Notes: a model not told the origin generated them from the sequence alone. Counted from the first letter of the stretch, positions 13,201-23,867 are shown. The stretch is 64,000 nucleotides of DNA from Limnoperna fortunei (GCA_944474755.1 OX104112.1:82969756-83033755), one strand, 5' to 3'. Numbers and translations are program-made.

Positions 13201-15047
13201 GTATGGGAGAATTTTTAGGACCAGATATACAAGTAACTTCTGTGAACCATCGGGCGACCTGAGGGAAATAACAGGGCGACTTTAATGTTGCTTTTGATGT
13301 ACTTTAGGGCAACTTCAGGTCATAGTGGGACCACTTTGTCGCCAACTTTTCCCAGTGTGGTGAACCGTAGTTATAAATAAACCTATTACTATTTTTGATT
13401 CACAACTTATGACCCAGAAAAATTCTCTTCTAACCAATCAAAGTAATTTTAGAATATGCCAAACAAAACAAACAGCAAGCAAAGGTTTTAACATGTGTAA
13501 CAGTGATAAAATGTTACATCAAGAAGTACCCTAAAAAAGCACAAAACATGAATTTATCACTTACAATTGTTTTGTAATTTTCAATCCTCCCCAATATATT
13601 CTATTTAACATATAGAAATCTGTGTACCTTTATATTCTAAAACAAATTTTAAAAAATTGAAGAATGTGTCCATGGGACACAGATGCCCCACTAAATGAAG
13701 TCCCAAACAGGAAGTAGTTGTCGGACAGGTCTGAAAGTTGCTTAGGACATACAACTTGTGATACTAAACCACCCTGCCAAATTTCAAATTGTTCTCTACG
13801 GTTTCTGAGAAAAGCTTGACAGAAATTCGTTCGGACATACGTACGTACCGACATGAGTAAAACTTAATGCCCCCGACATGTCATCGCGGGAGCATAAAAA
13901 GCAACATTTGAACTGAATAAAGTTTATTTATTCACTGAATTATTTATGACCAAATACAAATTGGAACTACATGGTCTAAGGGAAATAACTACTTTCAGGG
14001 AAACTACTAGTATATTTCACATACAAGGAAATCAAACCAATTGAAAATTTATTGTAACAAAAATCCTTACTTAAACATACAAATTATATCTGAAATATGT
14101 TAATGAATTTATTTATTATAGCTGTAAATGAATTTATGTAGAAAAACAATTATTGTTAGAAATTACTTACTCCATATATACCACTGTCCCATCTTCTCTT
14201 ATGACTCTTTCCCAACCATATGGTAACTCTAAAAGTATGGAAAATTTGTATCTTAAAGAGTATAAAGTCTTCAAATGTAATTTATCAAAAAAAAGCATTT
14301 CAGTATAAGTACATAGTACATTTTTTTTAACTTCTAAAGATTCATAAAATATTGCTTAATCTTCATGTAAATAAATTGGAAAAAAGTGGGAAAAGAGGCA
14401 TTTTTTAAATATATACATATATATTAAATAGTTTTTAATCTGCCACTAATATAAATATTGAATAAAAGAGATGAGAGAAGATGTTAAATTTTAATTAAGG
14501 TCTCATATTCCTCTACTTTTGTATTACTAATTACCTCCTTTGACATACTTTTCTTTACCAGTCACTGGATGTTTCCACTGGGTCTTTTTTGTTTCATGGC
14601 TGTAAATAGAAATATTTCATTATTCTTTTAATTTAATAATATAAATATGTATTGTATTGATAAAAAAGAATTGATTATGTAGAAATATTTCAATACAAAC
14701 ATTATACATTTATATTTATCAATCTAAAATAGAACCAACCAAAAAGTCTTTACTCATTACAGTAACAATTAATTACGTAGATTCAACAGATTATTTATGG
14801 GGTTACCACAAGACATGAAGTTCATCTGATAAAAATGCAAGTTTTTTTGCCTGTTAGGATACATGGACTTTAGATCTAATTCAATAGCAATATTGTCATT
14901 TACACTCCAAGAGTCTTGAAATATAATTTAAACATTATGGTAACAAATTTGCCTTGCATAAAAAACTCTTCCTTCAAATGTTACTCTTTCTTCCCATCCT
15001 GGTGGCAACTCATCTTCACTATCTGTGTCTATAATGTTGTTTGACAT
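969..15047 (-). CDS. WWOX: WWOX, WW domain-containing oxidoreductase (7 exons, 3' end missing)
   Basis: Seven exons join in frame: 15047-14953, 14599-14535, 14228-14171, 12146-11968, 7711-7516, 2763-2578 and 1230-969, giving 1041 nt and residues 1-347. WW domain 1 is about residues 14-43 (Trp18, Trp40). WW domain 2 is about 55-85, with Trp59 and Phe in place of the second Trp. The SDR domain follows: a TGASDGIG nucleotide-binding loop at 126-133, an LNAG motif, SSESHR, and the catalytic YNISK (Tyr288, Lys292). Family knowledge: WWOX is a cytoplasmic and mitochondrial tumour-suppressor adaptor binding PPxY partners through WW1, with an SDR domain of uncertain substrate. The basic NLS-like stretch between the human WW domains is not conserved here (GKEKYVKG). 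The final exon, about 60 residues in the human protein, should lie left of position 1. The start is supported by an in-frame TAA immediately upstream of the ATG. Confidence 0.95.
1231..2577. other. WWOX intron 6
   Basis: AT-rich intron between exons 6 and 7. At 2220-2350 there is a weak tandem of T-rich units around 'tagtaacactgact'. I see no coding potential; the short open frames on both strands near 1330-1730 lack family signals. Confidence 0.85.
2578..2763 (-). CDS. WWOX: WWOX exon 6 (SDR, LNAG and SSES motifs)
   Basis: 186 nt encoding [33 protein letters not shown] and [12 protein letters not shown]. The acceptor is TTTTCAG and the donor GTATAC. LNAG is the SDR NNAG-type motif; SSES supplies the catalytic-site serine. 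Confidence 0.95.
3036..3210 (+). mobile_element. Degenerate tRNA-derived SINE copy
   Basis: Shares with the better copies (40645, 38938) the order: tRNA-like head (ggcagaatggtcaaggtagt), 'cctgtcaacattga', then 'caattgacaaggattgacag'. The B box is eroded. Confidence 0.5.
4946..5300 (-). repeat. Dispersed two-unit repeat with (ACAG)n
   Basis: Reverse-complement relative of the element at 42253-42690. Both share gtgagcacgctcac, 'aaccatttgacag'-type text and 'gaaggaagtacat'-like text. Two units start with gcacgctcac at 4961 and 5161, and an ACAG microsatellite lies at 5131-5159 between them. Confidence 0.7.
6277..6327. repeat. Short inverted repeat
   Basis: Arms ttttagattttgatggggtgt and acacccatcaagtctaaaag around a short loop form an imperfect hairpin inside WWOX intron 5. 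Confidence 0.6.
7516..7711 (-). CDS. WWOX: WWOX exon 5 (SDR core)
   Basis: 196 nt encoding [20 protein letters not shown], then the helix and strand up to [20 protein letters not shown]. The acceptor is ATTACAG and the donor GTACGT. ACRN and LDLASL are SDR cofactor-pocket blocks. As I recall the human gene, this region is split into two exons there (107 and 89 nt, the same total), so it appears as one fused exon here. Confidence 0.94.
8211..9138. mobile_element. Harbinger-like non-autonomous TIR element
   Basis: Terminal inverted repeats of 31 bp (about 27 matching) start GGCCACACAGAATTAATT and, on the other end, GGCCACGCCGAATTAATT. TTA flanks both sides (8208-8210, 9139-9141), matching the 3-bp TWA target duplication of PIF/Harbinger transposons. 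The left subterminal region has repeated gcgagcgagc motifs. No transposase is visible, so it is a MITE-like derivative. The superfamily is inferred from TSD and termini only. Confidence 0.75.
10761..11819. repeat. 30-bp intronic minisatellite, about 35 copies
   Basis: The unit is agtttgcccccatataaaga followed by gtatctataa, 30 bp, with some 31-bp units carrying an extra T. On the minus strand the 30-bp units read as an open 10-residue repeat ([10 protein letters not shown]) in long runs, an automatic consequence of a stop-free unit divisible by three. The array sits between WWOX exons 4 and 5, so a coding role is unlikely. Variants (gcatc/gtatc, tataca/tataaa) recur in higher-order blocks. 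Confidence 0.97.
11968..12146 (-). CDS. WWOX: WWOX exon 4 (WW2 end, linker, SDR start)
   Basis: 179 nt encoding [12 protein letters not shown], the linker with [13 protein letters not shown], and the Rossmann-fold entry [19 protein letters not shown]. The acceptor is TTTGTAG and the donor GTAAGG. TGxxxGIG is the SDR cofactor-binding loop. Confidence 0.95.
12147..14170. other. WWOX intron 3
   Basis: 2.0-kb intron largely occupied by a TIR element (12298-13366). The remainder, including 13367-14170, is AT-rich with nothing recognisable apart from a repeat-like block near 13640-13890. Confidence 0.8.
12298..13366. mobile_element. TIR element, GTGTGGTGA-ended family, full copy
   Basis: Starts gggtcaccaca and ends cagtgtggtgaacc, an inverted pair. 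It is homologous over much of its length to 62288-63711: shared blocks include agggagaagt near the left end, 'tttctttctttttcattatt', 'aagcaccagatata' and the gcgacttt-rich right end. Partial copies occur at 30600-30985 and 32450-32890. No transposase is seen. Confidence 0.75.
14171..14228 (-). CDS. WWOX: WWOX exon 3 (WW2 first half)
   Basis: 58 nt encoding [19 protein letters not shown] and the first two bases of an Asp codon. The acceptor is CTTTTAG and the donor GTAAGT. It matches the LPYGWE start of WWOX WW domain 2. Confidence 0.93.
14229..14534. other. WWOX intron 2
   Basis: 306-bp AT-rich intron between exons 2 and 3; nothing recognisable in it. Confidence 0.9.
14535..14599 (-). CDS. 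WWOX: WWOX exon 2 (WW1 second half)
   Basis: 65 nt encoding [21 protein letters not shown], including the second WW1 tryptophan and proline. The acceptor is TTTACAG and the donor GTAATT. It enters in phase 2 and leaves in phase 1. Confidence 0.92.
14600..14952. other. WWOX intron 1, GC-AG type
   Basis: Read on the minus strand, the intron starts GCAAAT after exon-end CAAG and ends TTTACAG. No GT donor nearby preserves the WW1 reading frame, whereas the GC donor joins [12 protein letters not shown] exactly as the WW fold requires. Confidence 0.85.
14953..15047 (-). CDS. WWOX: WWOX exon 1 (start codon, WW1 first half)
   Basis: Encodes [20 protein letters not shown] and on to FYA. The ATG is at 15047-15045, directly preceded by an in-frame TAA. 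The [15 protein letters not shown] block is typical of the WWOX N terminus. The exon ends AAG followed by GCAAAT, a GC donor; with phase 2 it joins exon 2 to give Y-A-S-H-E-T. A possible acceptor (TTTGCAG) 10 bp upstream of the ATG hints at a separate 5' UTR exon. Confidence 0.9.
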
Positions 15048-15387
15048 TTAGTTAAGCCTGCAAAGACACATGTGCTTGAAAAATTATATAAAATATAAAA
15101 AATATAAAACATTGCATCTTTATATTAGTTTAACTTCTTTTTACATTTTATAAACTTTTTAAACAAATTAACAATAAAAAGAATATATGAGATTTTGTTT
15201 CTGAAACAAACTTCATCAAGGCTTAGTGTACATGTATCAGATTCGCCAGATTCGCCAGGAGGCTCACATCATACTGCCTAGTTACTGTGGTAAAGTCTGT
15301 ATCATATGATGACATAGAAACATCTATTGTTTTTGGCCAAAAGTTTGTGGCTAGGCTTTATGATTGTTTGAATTATGTTTAATGCCA

Positions 15388-15620
15388 TTTTCAGCAACTT
15401 TTCAGCCATTTCATGGTGTCCAGTTGGGGGGGGGGGGAATCTGGAGTACCCAGAGAGAAACCCGGTCCTGAGTTAGGAAAACTGTCAATCCTTGTCAATA
15501 ATGATTGATGTCCTTTACACATTGCCCGCAGTGAGACTGAACCCGCAACCTAAGTGTTGACAGACCATGTGATCAATAGTAGATGAACTACCCTAACTTG
15601 GCAACTGAGGCCCCACGGCT
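15388..15620 (-). mobile_element. SINE copy (reverse orientation)
   Basis: Reading the minus strand: head with 'ggggcctcagttgccaag', then ctactattgatcacatggtc, 'tgtcaacact', a B-box-like gggttcagtctcactg, 'gacaaggattgacagtttt', and a tail domain ending 'gctgaaaatggcatt'. It includes a G-homopolymer at 15426-15436. Confidence 0.75.
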
Positions 15621-16323
15621 AGGCTTTATGACCAAAAAGCCAAATTTAAAGGTGATCATAGAGATTCCAAAATTGTTACATATTTTCAATAATTCTCATT
15701 GTAAACAGGAAGTCTAAAATTATGTCTCTGTGACATTACATGTATTTGTTAGGAAATATAGCAATACACATAATTTTGTCTTTACAACTTACAAGTTATT
15801 ATGGAAAAAATTGAAAGAAAAGGTGCTTCATTATTAGATTTAGGCACCTTTAAAATTTTTTTGGTCAAGTATTAGGGAATATTTAAAGTTCATGATTCAC
15901 TACATTTTTGCATGACATGCCGTTATAAAATAATAACTAAAATACCACATTTTTATAAGTACAGGGTATTATCATCAAAGATATTTCCATTTTAGGTTTG
16001 CTTAACTAAGAATTTGCGAAAAATAGGTAGTTTTAGTTACGTAATTTCTTTTTTCTTATCAGAGATGCTGAACCTTTAACACCAATTTAAATTAATTGTA
16101 CCATAGCTGCGAAACCATTACATACATTTGTATCTATCGTCTGCCAAAAAAAAATTGTCAAAGGACCTTAATAGCTACACTTTGTGCTTCATTCAAATGA
16201 ACAAACTGTTCATAACTTTTCTCTTTCCAAGGATTTATAATTTAGCTAGCTAAATCTATATTAATATATTAAATCTATCTAAACAATGCATTCAATTGCA
16301 GCACTATAAAGCCAGTCAAAATT

Positions 16324-16541
16324 GACTGAGATATCAGAGTACTTATGTGGATCACGTGGTTAGAGGGCTGACAGGAAGACTGAGATATCAGGGTACTTAT
16401 GTGGATCACTTGGTTAGAGGGCTGACAGGAAGACTGAGATATCAGGGTACTTATGTGGATCACTTGGTTAGAGGGCTGACAGGAAGACTGAGATATCAGG
16501 GTACTTATGTGGATCACTTGGTTAGAGGGCTGACAGGAAGG
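16324..16541. repeat. 54-bp minisatellite, 4 copies
   Basis: Units start gagatatcag at 16328, 16382, 16436 and 16490, nearly identical. The unit length is a multiple of three, so both strands stay open, but nothing suggests coding. It adjoins the 3' side of the LINE remnant on the minus strand. Confidence 0.95.
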
Positions 16542-16559
16542 ATCATCTGTACTTGACAA

Positions 16560-17414
16560 TCACAATGCCAGTATTGTGCACCATAATGAAATAAAAATGT
16601 GATCCAGACCATCCAGTATTGTATTTGTTTTTTACCTGAATTGCAGGTAGTTGTAAAAATACTTTTAATGTTTAGAGTGTCTATTAATAAAAACATTATA
16701 TTTACATCATTTTCTTTCCATTTTAAACACATTGTTAAATTAGATGCAGACACATTCAAAATATCAAGTGAGAAAATGCTCTGTATGCATAGTTTGATGT
16801 CAGGTTTAGCAACTGAGAAGTTATTAATTAAATCTCTCAAAAATGTTTTTAATACAGTGTAAAACTTCATGTAATTTTTCCTTGTGCAGATTAAAAACTC
16901 TTTCTTATCCAAGATGCTCTAATTCAGAAACCAAAATTGTTTGCCATATTCCATCAGGATTTGAAAAAAATCTCTTAACCCATGTTAGTTTCATATAAAT
17001 TTCAATCCTCCCTGTAACAGATCTCCAATTAGATTTTTTTGTTTTATACTGCATGCATATGTCTTCCCACTCCAAAAATAAAGTTATAAAATAAAGCAAT
17101 AATCTTGAGCATTCAATTTAGCTTCTGACAAGCCAGGAAGTGAAGTTAAACAAATGAATAATTTTTGGAAGAGCTAAAGTCTTAATCACAGTAATCTTTT
17201 CAAGAAGAGTCTGTTTTCTATGTTGCCAAATCTTTAATATGGCTGATACTTCTTTAAACTTTTTGGAAAAATTAATATCAAAGATACTATGTATATTTGG
17301 AGAAAAATCTTTTCCCAATAATTGAATCCTAATACTTTTTGTGGTACTATTGTCATGATTGTAATGATAGAAAAAAACAAGTCCTGGTTCAGCTACTTCA
17401 AAAACATGGTCCAC
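16560..17414 (-). pseudogene. Non-LTR retrotransposon reverse transcriptase, C-terminal remnant
   Basis: Open pieces at 17414-17118, 17099-16905 and 16912-16514 in shifted frames resemble the segment after the RT palm in LINE ORF2 proteins. These include IWQHRKQTLLEKITVIKTLA followed by LPKIIHLF (the 'RxLTLxGKIxVIKSLxLPKxxxLF' block), a QGGLK match in an alternate frame, and a W-K-L-W-V-R-like segment (MKLTWVKRFF). It is 5'-truncated and frameshifted, so not functional. Clade cannot be assigned by eye. Confidence 0.65.
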
Positions 17415-17634
17415 TAATTAAAGACATAGACCAGTGAAGAGTTACTGTACATCACAATCTTAAATAGCTGTGGAAAATGTCCTTTGACTTTTTTTGGCAG
17501 GCAATACAAATTATAAAATACAATCCAACTACACCTATAATATCTATCGGTAATTTTGTATCATGATTTGTCCTTTGTTGTAAAATATGCTTTGTGCTTT
17601 GATGTGTGCTTTCATTGAATCAGTGTTCAATTTT

Positions 17635-17780
17635 AATTGTCATATAACCATAGACAATAAAGATTGGAGTCGAGTACACCCTACCTGCAGTGAGAATCGA
17701 ACCTGCAACCTCAGTGTTGACAGGCCCTGTGATCAATAGGAGACCAACTACCTTAAATACTGTGCCAGAGAGGCCCCCAG
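17635..17780 (-). mobile_element. SINE head fragment (reverse orientation)
   Basis: Minus-strand reading gives 'gggggcctctctggcacag', 'ctattgatcacagggcctg', 'tcaacactgaggttgcaggt', 'tcgattctcactgcaggtag', matching the tRNA-related part of the SINE family seen at 40645. Confidence 0.7.
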
Positions 17781-17794
17781 TTTATTTGGTAAAT

Positions 17795-17930
17795 AACTAC
17801 AAAAATATCAGACATTTTTTTTTGCAATCTGAAATGCTGTATTTTAAATAGACATTTTTGTGACATCACCAACACATTAGCTAATGATGTCACGTCACCA
17901 ATGGAATGCAGAGGCCGTAAGGATGTTCTG
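17795..17930. repeat. Dispersed repeat with TGACATCA/TGACGTCA-like motifs
   Basis: Shares, in inverted orientation, 'cagacattttttttgcaatc', 'gctgtatttt', 'gacatcaccaacacatt' and 'gtcaccaatggaatgcagag' with 61720-61880. A more distant relative is at 29445-29560. Confidence 0.7.
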
Positions 17931-18386
17931 AAATAAGTTAACATCATGAACAATGTGCCAATATTAATATTAACTGTTACATCACAGCAATTCACATATG
18001 AACATTGTTATTATTATTTAGTTATGTTGTGTATTGATTATAATTATAGTTTAGGTAAAATTGTGCCTGAGTTACCTCTCTTTGACCATTGTTTTATATT
18101 TGAATAAACCTAATGGCTGTCAGTATACTTAGGCCAAAAAAAAAAAATTATTAGCTTCTCAGGCCCCGCCGCGTGTCCCATTTACCCGCCGCATTCGTCG
18201 TTTTTTATCATACCAAAAAAAAAATTAAAAATCGGCAGTTCCGCGTCCCGCCCGGAAATTTTTCGCGTCTGTTTCCGTTACCGGTAAAATTTATGATTTT
18301 AACAATCATCGAAACGTTTTCTTTAACACGCTTTATCACGTGGTGTGGTGATTTAAATATACATCGTTTGTTTAACTCCGTCAGCA

Positions 18387-18837
18387 GAATACAATGGACC
18401 AATGGCCTTTCTATGTTATTTTCCATATGGGGTACCCCTTTTCGATTATTATTTCGTTGAAAGACAAAGTTAATTTAATGTTAAATTAAGAGAGATTATT
18501 TATGTTAAAGAATAGGGGGTTTATTTGGTGTTATTAAAAATATAGGTTCGCATTGCTTTTCTGGCTGAAAAATGAAGGTCAAAAAGGGGGAGTCTCATTT
18601 TTTTCAAATTTCCTCGATGTGCCCCTACGTATTCGAAATTTGATTTCTTCCTCCTAAATGTGTATAAAACTCCTTTTTTGTGTATTTTCATACCAAAGAT
18701 TGCATTTCTTTCTAAAATATATTTACTTTAACAATCATTATTGACCAATCGCGTTTAACCTGACAGTTTTTTCACGCTTTACTTTGTGCTCATAAAATGG
18801 CTGCGCCCATACCGTTATGCAATAGTACATTGATACC
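18387..18837. repeat. Direct repeat, left copy
   Basis: Begins gaatacaatggaccaatggc and ends gtacattgatacc; the right copy is at 19686-20136. It contains a TATA-like gtataaaact. Confidence 0.9.
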
Positions 18838-19685
18838 TATAGAGATATTAAATGGATGCAGAATTAAGCAAATTGCATACCTTTAGTACTGTTGATTCAA
18901 TTACAAAACTTGTATGTAGTTGGGCATATACATCGATGTTCCTTTATGCTTTAAGTGCCGTTTTTTAAAGGCCACCCCTAGAAAAAAAGGCGCGTTTTTG
19001 CAAGTAGTTTTTTTCTCCTCAGTTTGTGCTGCTCTTCAAAATTGATGTTTTTTTATCTTTACTGTTGGTGTTTTTCACATAGCATGTGTAGATGCCTATG
19101 TTCGACGATTGTTCTATCTTAAATTTTCATTCAGGGTCCACAATTGAACGAACGAAATGCGGTCTAAATGATCTTCCGAAAATTAACGGTTTTTGAAACA
19201 GACTATAACTTGTTCAAAACTGACCTAAATTTCATAGTACAACATTATGGTTGAATGCTGGACCTTACTTCGGTGATTTTTAAACAGCGTTTCGAAATCG
19301 TTTAACATTTGTGAAATTATCGCCCATTATTATAACACAACCAGAAAGTCAGATTAGGGCCGAAAAAACGTAAAGATCATAGTTCTTTTAAAATTGTCAA
19401 AAGTTCAATTTGAATCACTGAATTAGACTAAATTTGCTGTTTTGTGCATCCTGTAACATACAAACTCCAAATGTAGTGTACACATTGATCACGAGCCTTT
19501 CAGTCATTGTTTTATCATTCCCACCCCTAACGTTGCATTTAAAATAGCATGTTTCATGAAATAGACTATAGCTAATTAAAACGTGAATATAAACAATGAA
19601 TTTTGTAATAATCTATGATTTTATGCAGAATTTATGCGGTTAAAGTAAAATTTGCCGAATTCAAATGCCAAAAGGAACATGTATA

Positions 19686-20136
19686 GAATACAATGGACCA
19701 ATGGCCTTTCTATGTTATTTTCCATATGGGGTACCCCTTTTCGATTATTATTTCGTTGAAAGACAAAGTTAATTTAATGTTAAATTAAGAGAGATTATTT
19801 ATGTTAAAGAATAGGGGGTTTATTTGGTGTTATTAAAAATATAGGTTCGCATTGCTTTTCTGGCTGAAAAATGAAGGTCAAAAAGGGGGAGTCTCATTTT
19901 TTTCAAATTTCCTCGATGTGCCCCTACGTATTCGAAATTTGATTTCTTCCTCCTAAATGTGTATAAAACTCCTTTTTTGTGTATTTTCATACCAAAGATT
20001 GCATTTCTTTCTAAAATATATTTACTTTAACAATCATTATTGACCAATCGCGTTTAACCTGACAGTTTTTTCACGCTTTACTTTGTGCTCATAAAATGGC
20101 TGCGCCCATACCGTTATGCAATAGTACATTGATACC
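19686..20136. repeat. Direct repeat, right copy
   Basis: Partner of 18387-18837 with no gap visible by eye. Flanking sequence differs immediately on both sides, which fixes the boundaries. Confidence 0.9.
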
Positions 20137-20350
20137 AGCATGGCATCGTCTTTGATGTCATGCCAAGTCCTCTAGGGAGGAAAAACGATAATACCGTGGA
20201 CAATTCATTGCGATTTTATGACGGAGTACGCTTGGGGACTTGTTAGAATCAATTAAAGCCAACGCTGCAGCAGCCATTGTCAAATTTGAAGGCTACACAG
20301 CCGATGCCGGCTTCATTGCGAGGTCCATTATACCATTGCAGGAATGCGAG

Positions 20351-21111
20351 ACAACTCGGACCGTAATAGGACAAGTCGGACCATGTTATTCATATACGGT
20401 CCGAGTTGTCCTATTATTGATGTTCCAAGAAATCTAAATTGTCATGTAAAAAAATAAAGTTTTTGTTTGTTATTGTTAACTGCAGACGTTTATTTTATTA
20501 ACTGTACAGCAGTTGACCAGACTGAAATTTGTTGTTTAACGTGAAATTTACTATGTATCAGAAAAAACCATAAAACAAAAAAAAGCTTCAACATATATTT
20601 ATTTTAAAATAAGGGAATTGTGATATCAGAGTATGGTATCATTTCACATCTTGACCAAGCTACTCATTTGGAATCACAGAAGTTTCTATCTAATTAAGTT
20701 TCACTAAATTCACTTATTTGAAAACAAACAAGCTCAAATTCTTTCAGATCTTAAAATTGAAACAACATGATTACCGATCACATTAATTGAAGCCACAATT
20801 ATTATAGATAATTGTGAGTGTTTTCTGAATTCTTAAAATTTAATGTTGTTATTTGTGTCGCATTTCTCATCTTAACATTTAACTTTTATATAATTAAATC
20901 GGTATAATTTACATTCGAGTTGAACTATTTCAATTTACTAGAAAAAATTTATAACGTTATATGAATAAATATTATAAACAGGACTATCATATTTTAATAT
21001 TTTAATGACATTATGAGAAATAAATGCGGTCAGAGTTGTCCTATTTTCAACGGGCCCAGCTGTCCTTGCTACAGTCCGAGTTGTCTGCGTTCCAAGTTGT
21101 TCGGTTACCAA
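20351..21111. mobile_element. Foldback element with ggtccgagttgtcctat arrays
   Basis: The left array (20351-20426) has acaactcggaccgtaatagg, aggacaagtcggacc and then the inverse cggtccgagttgtcctatta. The right array (21025-21111) has gcggtcagagttgtcctatt, gggcccagctgtcc, cagtccgagttgtctgcgtt and ccaagttgttcggtt. About 600 bp of AT-rich DNA lies between. Confidence 0.6.
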
Positions 21112-21452
21112 TTACAGTACATATATCAAAAAGAAGACAACAAATATGTATACAAAAAGTTGGTTTTAATTTCCCATTAAAACAGAATTCTTCAATTTCT
21201 TGTTTTATATACCAGTGTATAAGAACAGATGCTATATTTTAATAATTCAGACATGATGAAAGTTTCCACAAGTACATGCCAGAAAAAAAAAAAAGAGCCG
21301 CCCTGCCTCATTAAAAAATATGAAAAATGGCCTGAGAAGCAACAATTTTTTTAAGAAAAAAAAAGGAAAAAAAAAAAAAAGACTCCTCCCTGCCTCATCA
21401 AAAAATTTGAAAAGTGGCCTGAGAAGCTAATGATTTTTTTTACATGGCCTTA

Positions 21453-23867
21453 ATAGTATAATTTTATTGCTTTTTTTCATAAGTATATTGATAGTTTTTT
21501 CTCTTATTGTCTATTGTACTTTAAAGTGTTTGATGTCCAAATTTGTGCTTTCTTTATCATATGTTCGATCTCTTCTTATTATCTCTTAATGATATATAAT
21601 TGTTTTCGGGTAAATTGAGCAAAAAGGTAAAAACCGTACTCTACAATATAGTTCATGTTGTAAGTGATAAAATGGCAAATTTAATATTAAATAAAATATT
21701 TCAATTACAGTTTTTCGTATTTGTTAAATCCTTCAAGCTTTAAAATACGTCTTTTTTTGTCCTGATCTAATAAGAAGAAGTAAAAATGTACATAATTGCA
21801 TATTAATGCGCGCTTTACCAGTATGAATAGATCCGCTTCAATTTTTATTTTTGGATTATTTTACTATCTATAAGGTAAGCCTAGTATTTTTATTAATGCA
21901 TTCTATTCTTGACATAATAAAATGTATATACTTGAGTTTCTTTTATTAATTAGTTATTTAATTTGATAAGAAAAAGGCATTTAAAAATGTTGTTATGTTA
22001 TATTACGTAATGTATTTCATCGCTTCAATTGTATTTCTTGGATTATTTCGTGATTTATATGTCAAGCTTCGTAATTTTTTATGCATTCTTATTTTAACAT
22101 GATAAAGTGTAAATTTTTCTGTTTCTTTTATTAGTTACTTAGATAATTTGACAATAAAAGTGCATTTTTAGATTTTGTTTAACGCGCTTGTGACCACTCA
22201 TCCAGAAAATTTATTTCTGGATTATTTCATAATTTATAAGGTAGAAAATGGAACTTTTACACAGAAAATGAGTCATCTTGAACATTAAATTTAATTTCCC
22301 TGGGTTTTGTTTATTGACGGTTTCGAAATCCCAAACTCTCGTGAACGGTTCATGTGTGGTAGTGGTGGTTTTAGGGAGGGGGCAGAGACATTTCTGTGAT
22401 GTAATTGTATATTAGATGTGCTTTGTTTATTTGCTAATTGATTATTTATTACCTGACACTGAACTTTAATGAAAGGTAAAATGAAAGACCAATCAGACTC
22501 GCATAATAAGCCGCTAAAATGGCTAAATTAGATTATGATTTTGATATATATTGTATATAGCCTGTTGTTTTGTTTGTTTATTTGTTACTTTCTCTGTACC
22601 AATTGTATTATTGCCTGTGTGAGAAGAAACTATATATACAAAATTAGATTTTCAAACAGGCATGTTATTTAAAAAAATTGATGTCTGAAACAGTGAAAAA
22701 TGTGGTAGAAATTAGTAGGGAAAAGGAATTTCTCAATAATAAAAAAAGCACAAAAGATATAAATTTTTATTTAATTCAAGATTTAAAAATTTTGATGTTA
22801 AGATATTTTAACGAAGCAAATTATATATATAATAATACAACAGAAAAAAACTCAGTTACGTTCGAATAAAGGTCATCAACAGTTTATATTGTTGAAAATA
22901 ATTGTAGAAGTTAATAATCTCATCAATTGTTTTGCAAAATAAGACTCTTCTTCTAATTGTTTTTTTATATTTTAAATTCTGAAAATTTTATAAAGTTCTT
23001 AGCAATGTTTATGCACACGAATGCTAGTTTGACGTTTGAAATACATTTAATTGCAAATCTTTTGAAACAATTTTAATTACAGTAAAATTAAATCAATAAA
23101 AATGTAACTTGTCGGTATGTTTTCTTTGATTTTCCGAGGACGCGATAACTGCCGATCTTACATTCACATTTTCCCCCACAGAACCACTTGACTATGGTCA
23201 ATGTATTTTTATTGGTAAACATATATTTGTCCTTCCAAAACTTTGCTTTTTTTATTACAGTACTCTTCTCAAATTTGAGATATTATAATCAAGATGACTA
23301 TTTCTTGCCTTTCACAATCGTCTATATTTGCATCCCTTTACAGCATATGATGAAATTTTAAATAAAACAAATTGAAAAAAAACTATTAAACCAAATGGGA
23401 TACACCTACAACATATAAATCGAACATCTCTGGATATGGGGTTAACCCATATCTTTTCTGGTTAATATGTAAATAGGTGTGATCTATCAGAAATGCGATA
23501 TCCCTTCAATATTAGTCTTAGTATACTAGTATAGACTGTCACTCTTTTGAAGTTTTCTATAGTATAATATGTTTTTTTGTTAAATAATTCATCTGCAATG
23601 TTTATGTTATGTGCAACCCCCCTCCCCTCCCCCCCCCCACCATGAGGCCACAAGATAAAATAATATCAAATTATTAACTTGAAAAGTTATGTGTACATCC
23701 AAGGGATATAACTAGCTCAGGGTAATGTGTTAAAATATATAAAAACAATGGTAAATTAACCCCCCCCCCCCCCCCCCACCATGACTTATCGTCACAAGGG
23801 CATAAAAATCCATTATTTCCTCCAAAATAAATTTTGTACATTTTGCATAAGAAAACAACTCCAACCA
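21453..23867. other. AT-rich intergenic stretch
   Basis: No gene or clear element seen, apart from a dispersed repeat at about 22970-23105 and poly-C tracts at 23620-23640 and 23760-23777. The lysine-rich open frame at 22678-22869 is compositional. Confidence 0.7.
22970..23105 (+). repeat. Dispersed repeat, copy 1 (gaatgctagtttgacgtttg)
   Basis: The core gaatgctagtttgacgtttg plus acatttaattgcaaat recurs at about 24905-24990, at 25545-25710, and inverted at 27540-27690, all within 5 kb. Confidence 0.75.

Larger units (their letters stand above)
18387..20136. mobile_element. LTR-like element with 451-bp direct terminal repeats
   Basis: 18387-18837 and 19686-20136 look identical by eye at a constant offset of 1299 bp, enclosing 848 bp of unrelated AT-rich DNA. 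AGCA precedes the left repeat (18383-18386) and follows the right one (20137-20140), a possible 4-bp target duplication. The repeats do not have TG...CA termini, and no primer-binding site or gag/pol is visible. It may be a miniature LTR-like element, or a segmental duplication. Confidence 0.5.
18132..21449. mobile_element. Harbinger-like composite TIR element (3.3 kb)
   Basis: The left end reads GGCC, an A-run, then TTATTAGCTTCTCAGGCC. The right end reverse-complements to GGCC, ATGT, an A-run, then CATTAGCTTCTCAGGCC. TTA flanks both (18129-18131, 21450-21452). The right subterminal block 'ctgcctcat...ggcctgagaagc' is duplicated (21303-21340 and 21391-21428). Inside are a 451-bp direct repeat pair and a foldback array, so it looks like nested insertions. 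No transposase is recognisable. Confidence 0.7.

Noticed and set aside
18173..18460. 95-codon frame at the start of the composite TIR element
   Set aside because: It covers the TIR-proximal region and runs into the 451-bp direct repeat, and the reverse strand is equally open; no protein motif.
22678..22869. Lysine-rich 63-codon open frame
   Set aside because: AT-driven composition in a featureless intergenic stretch; no recognisable motif.
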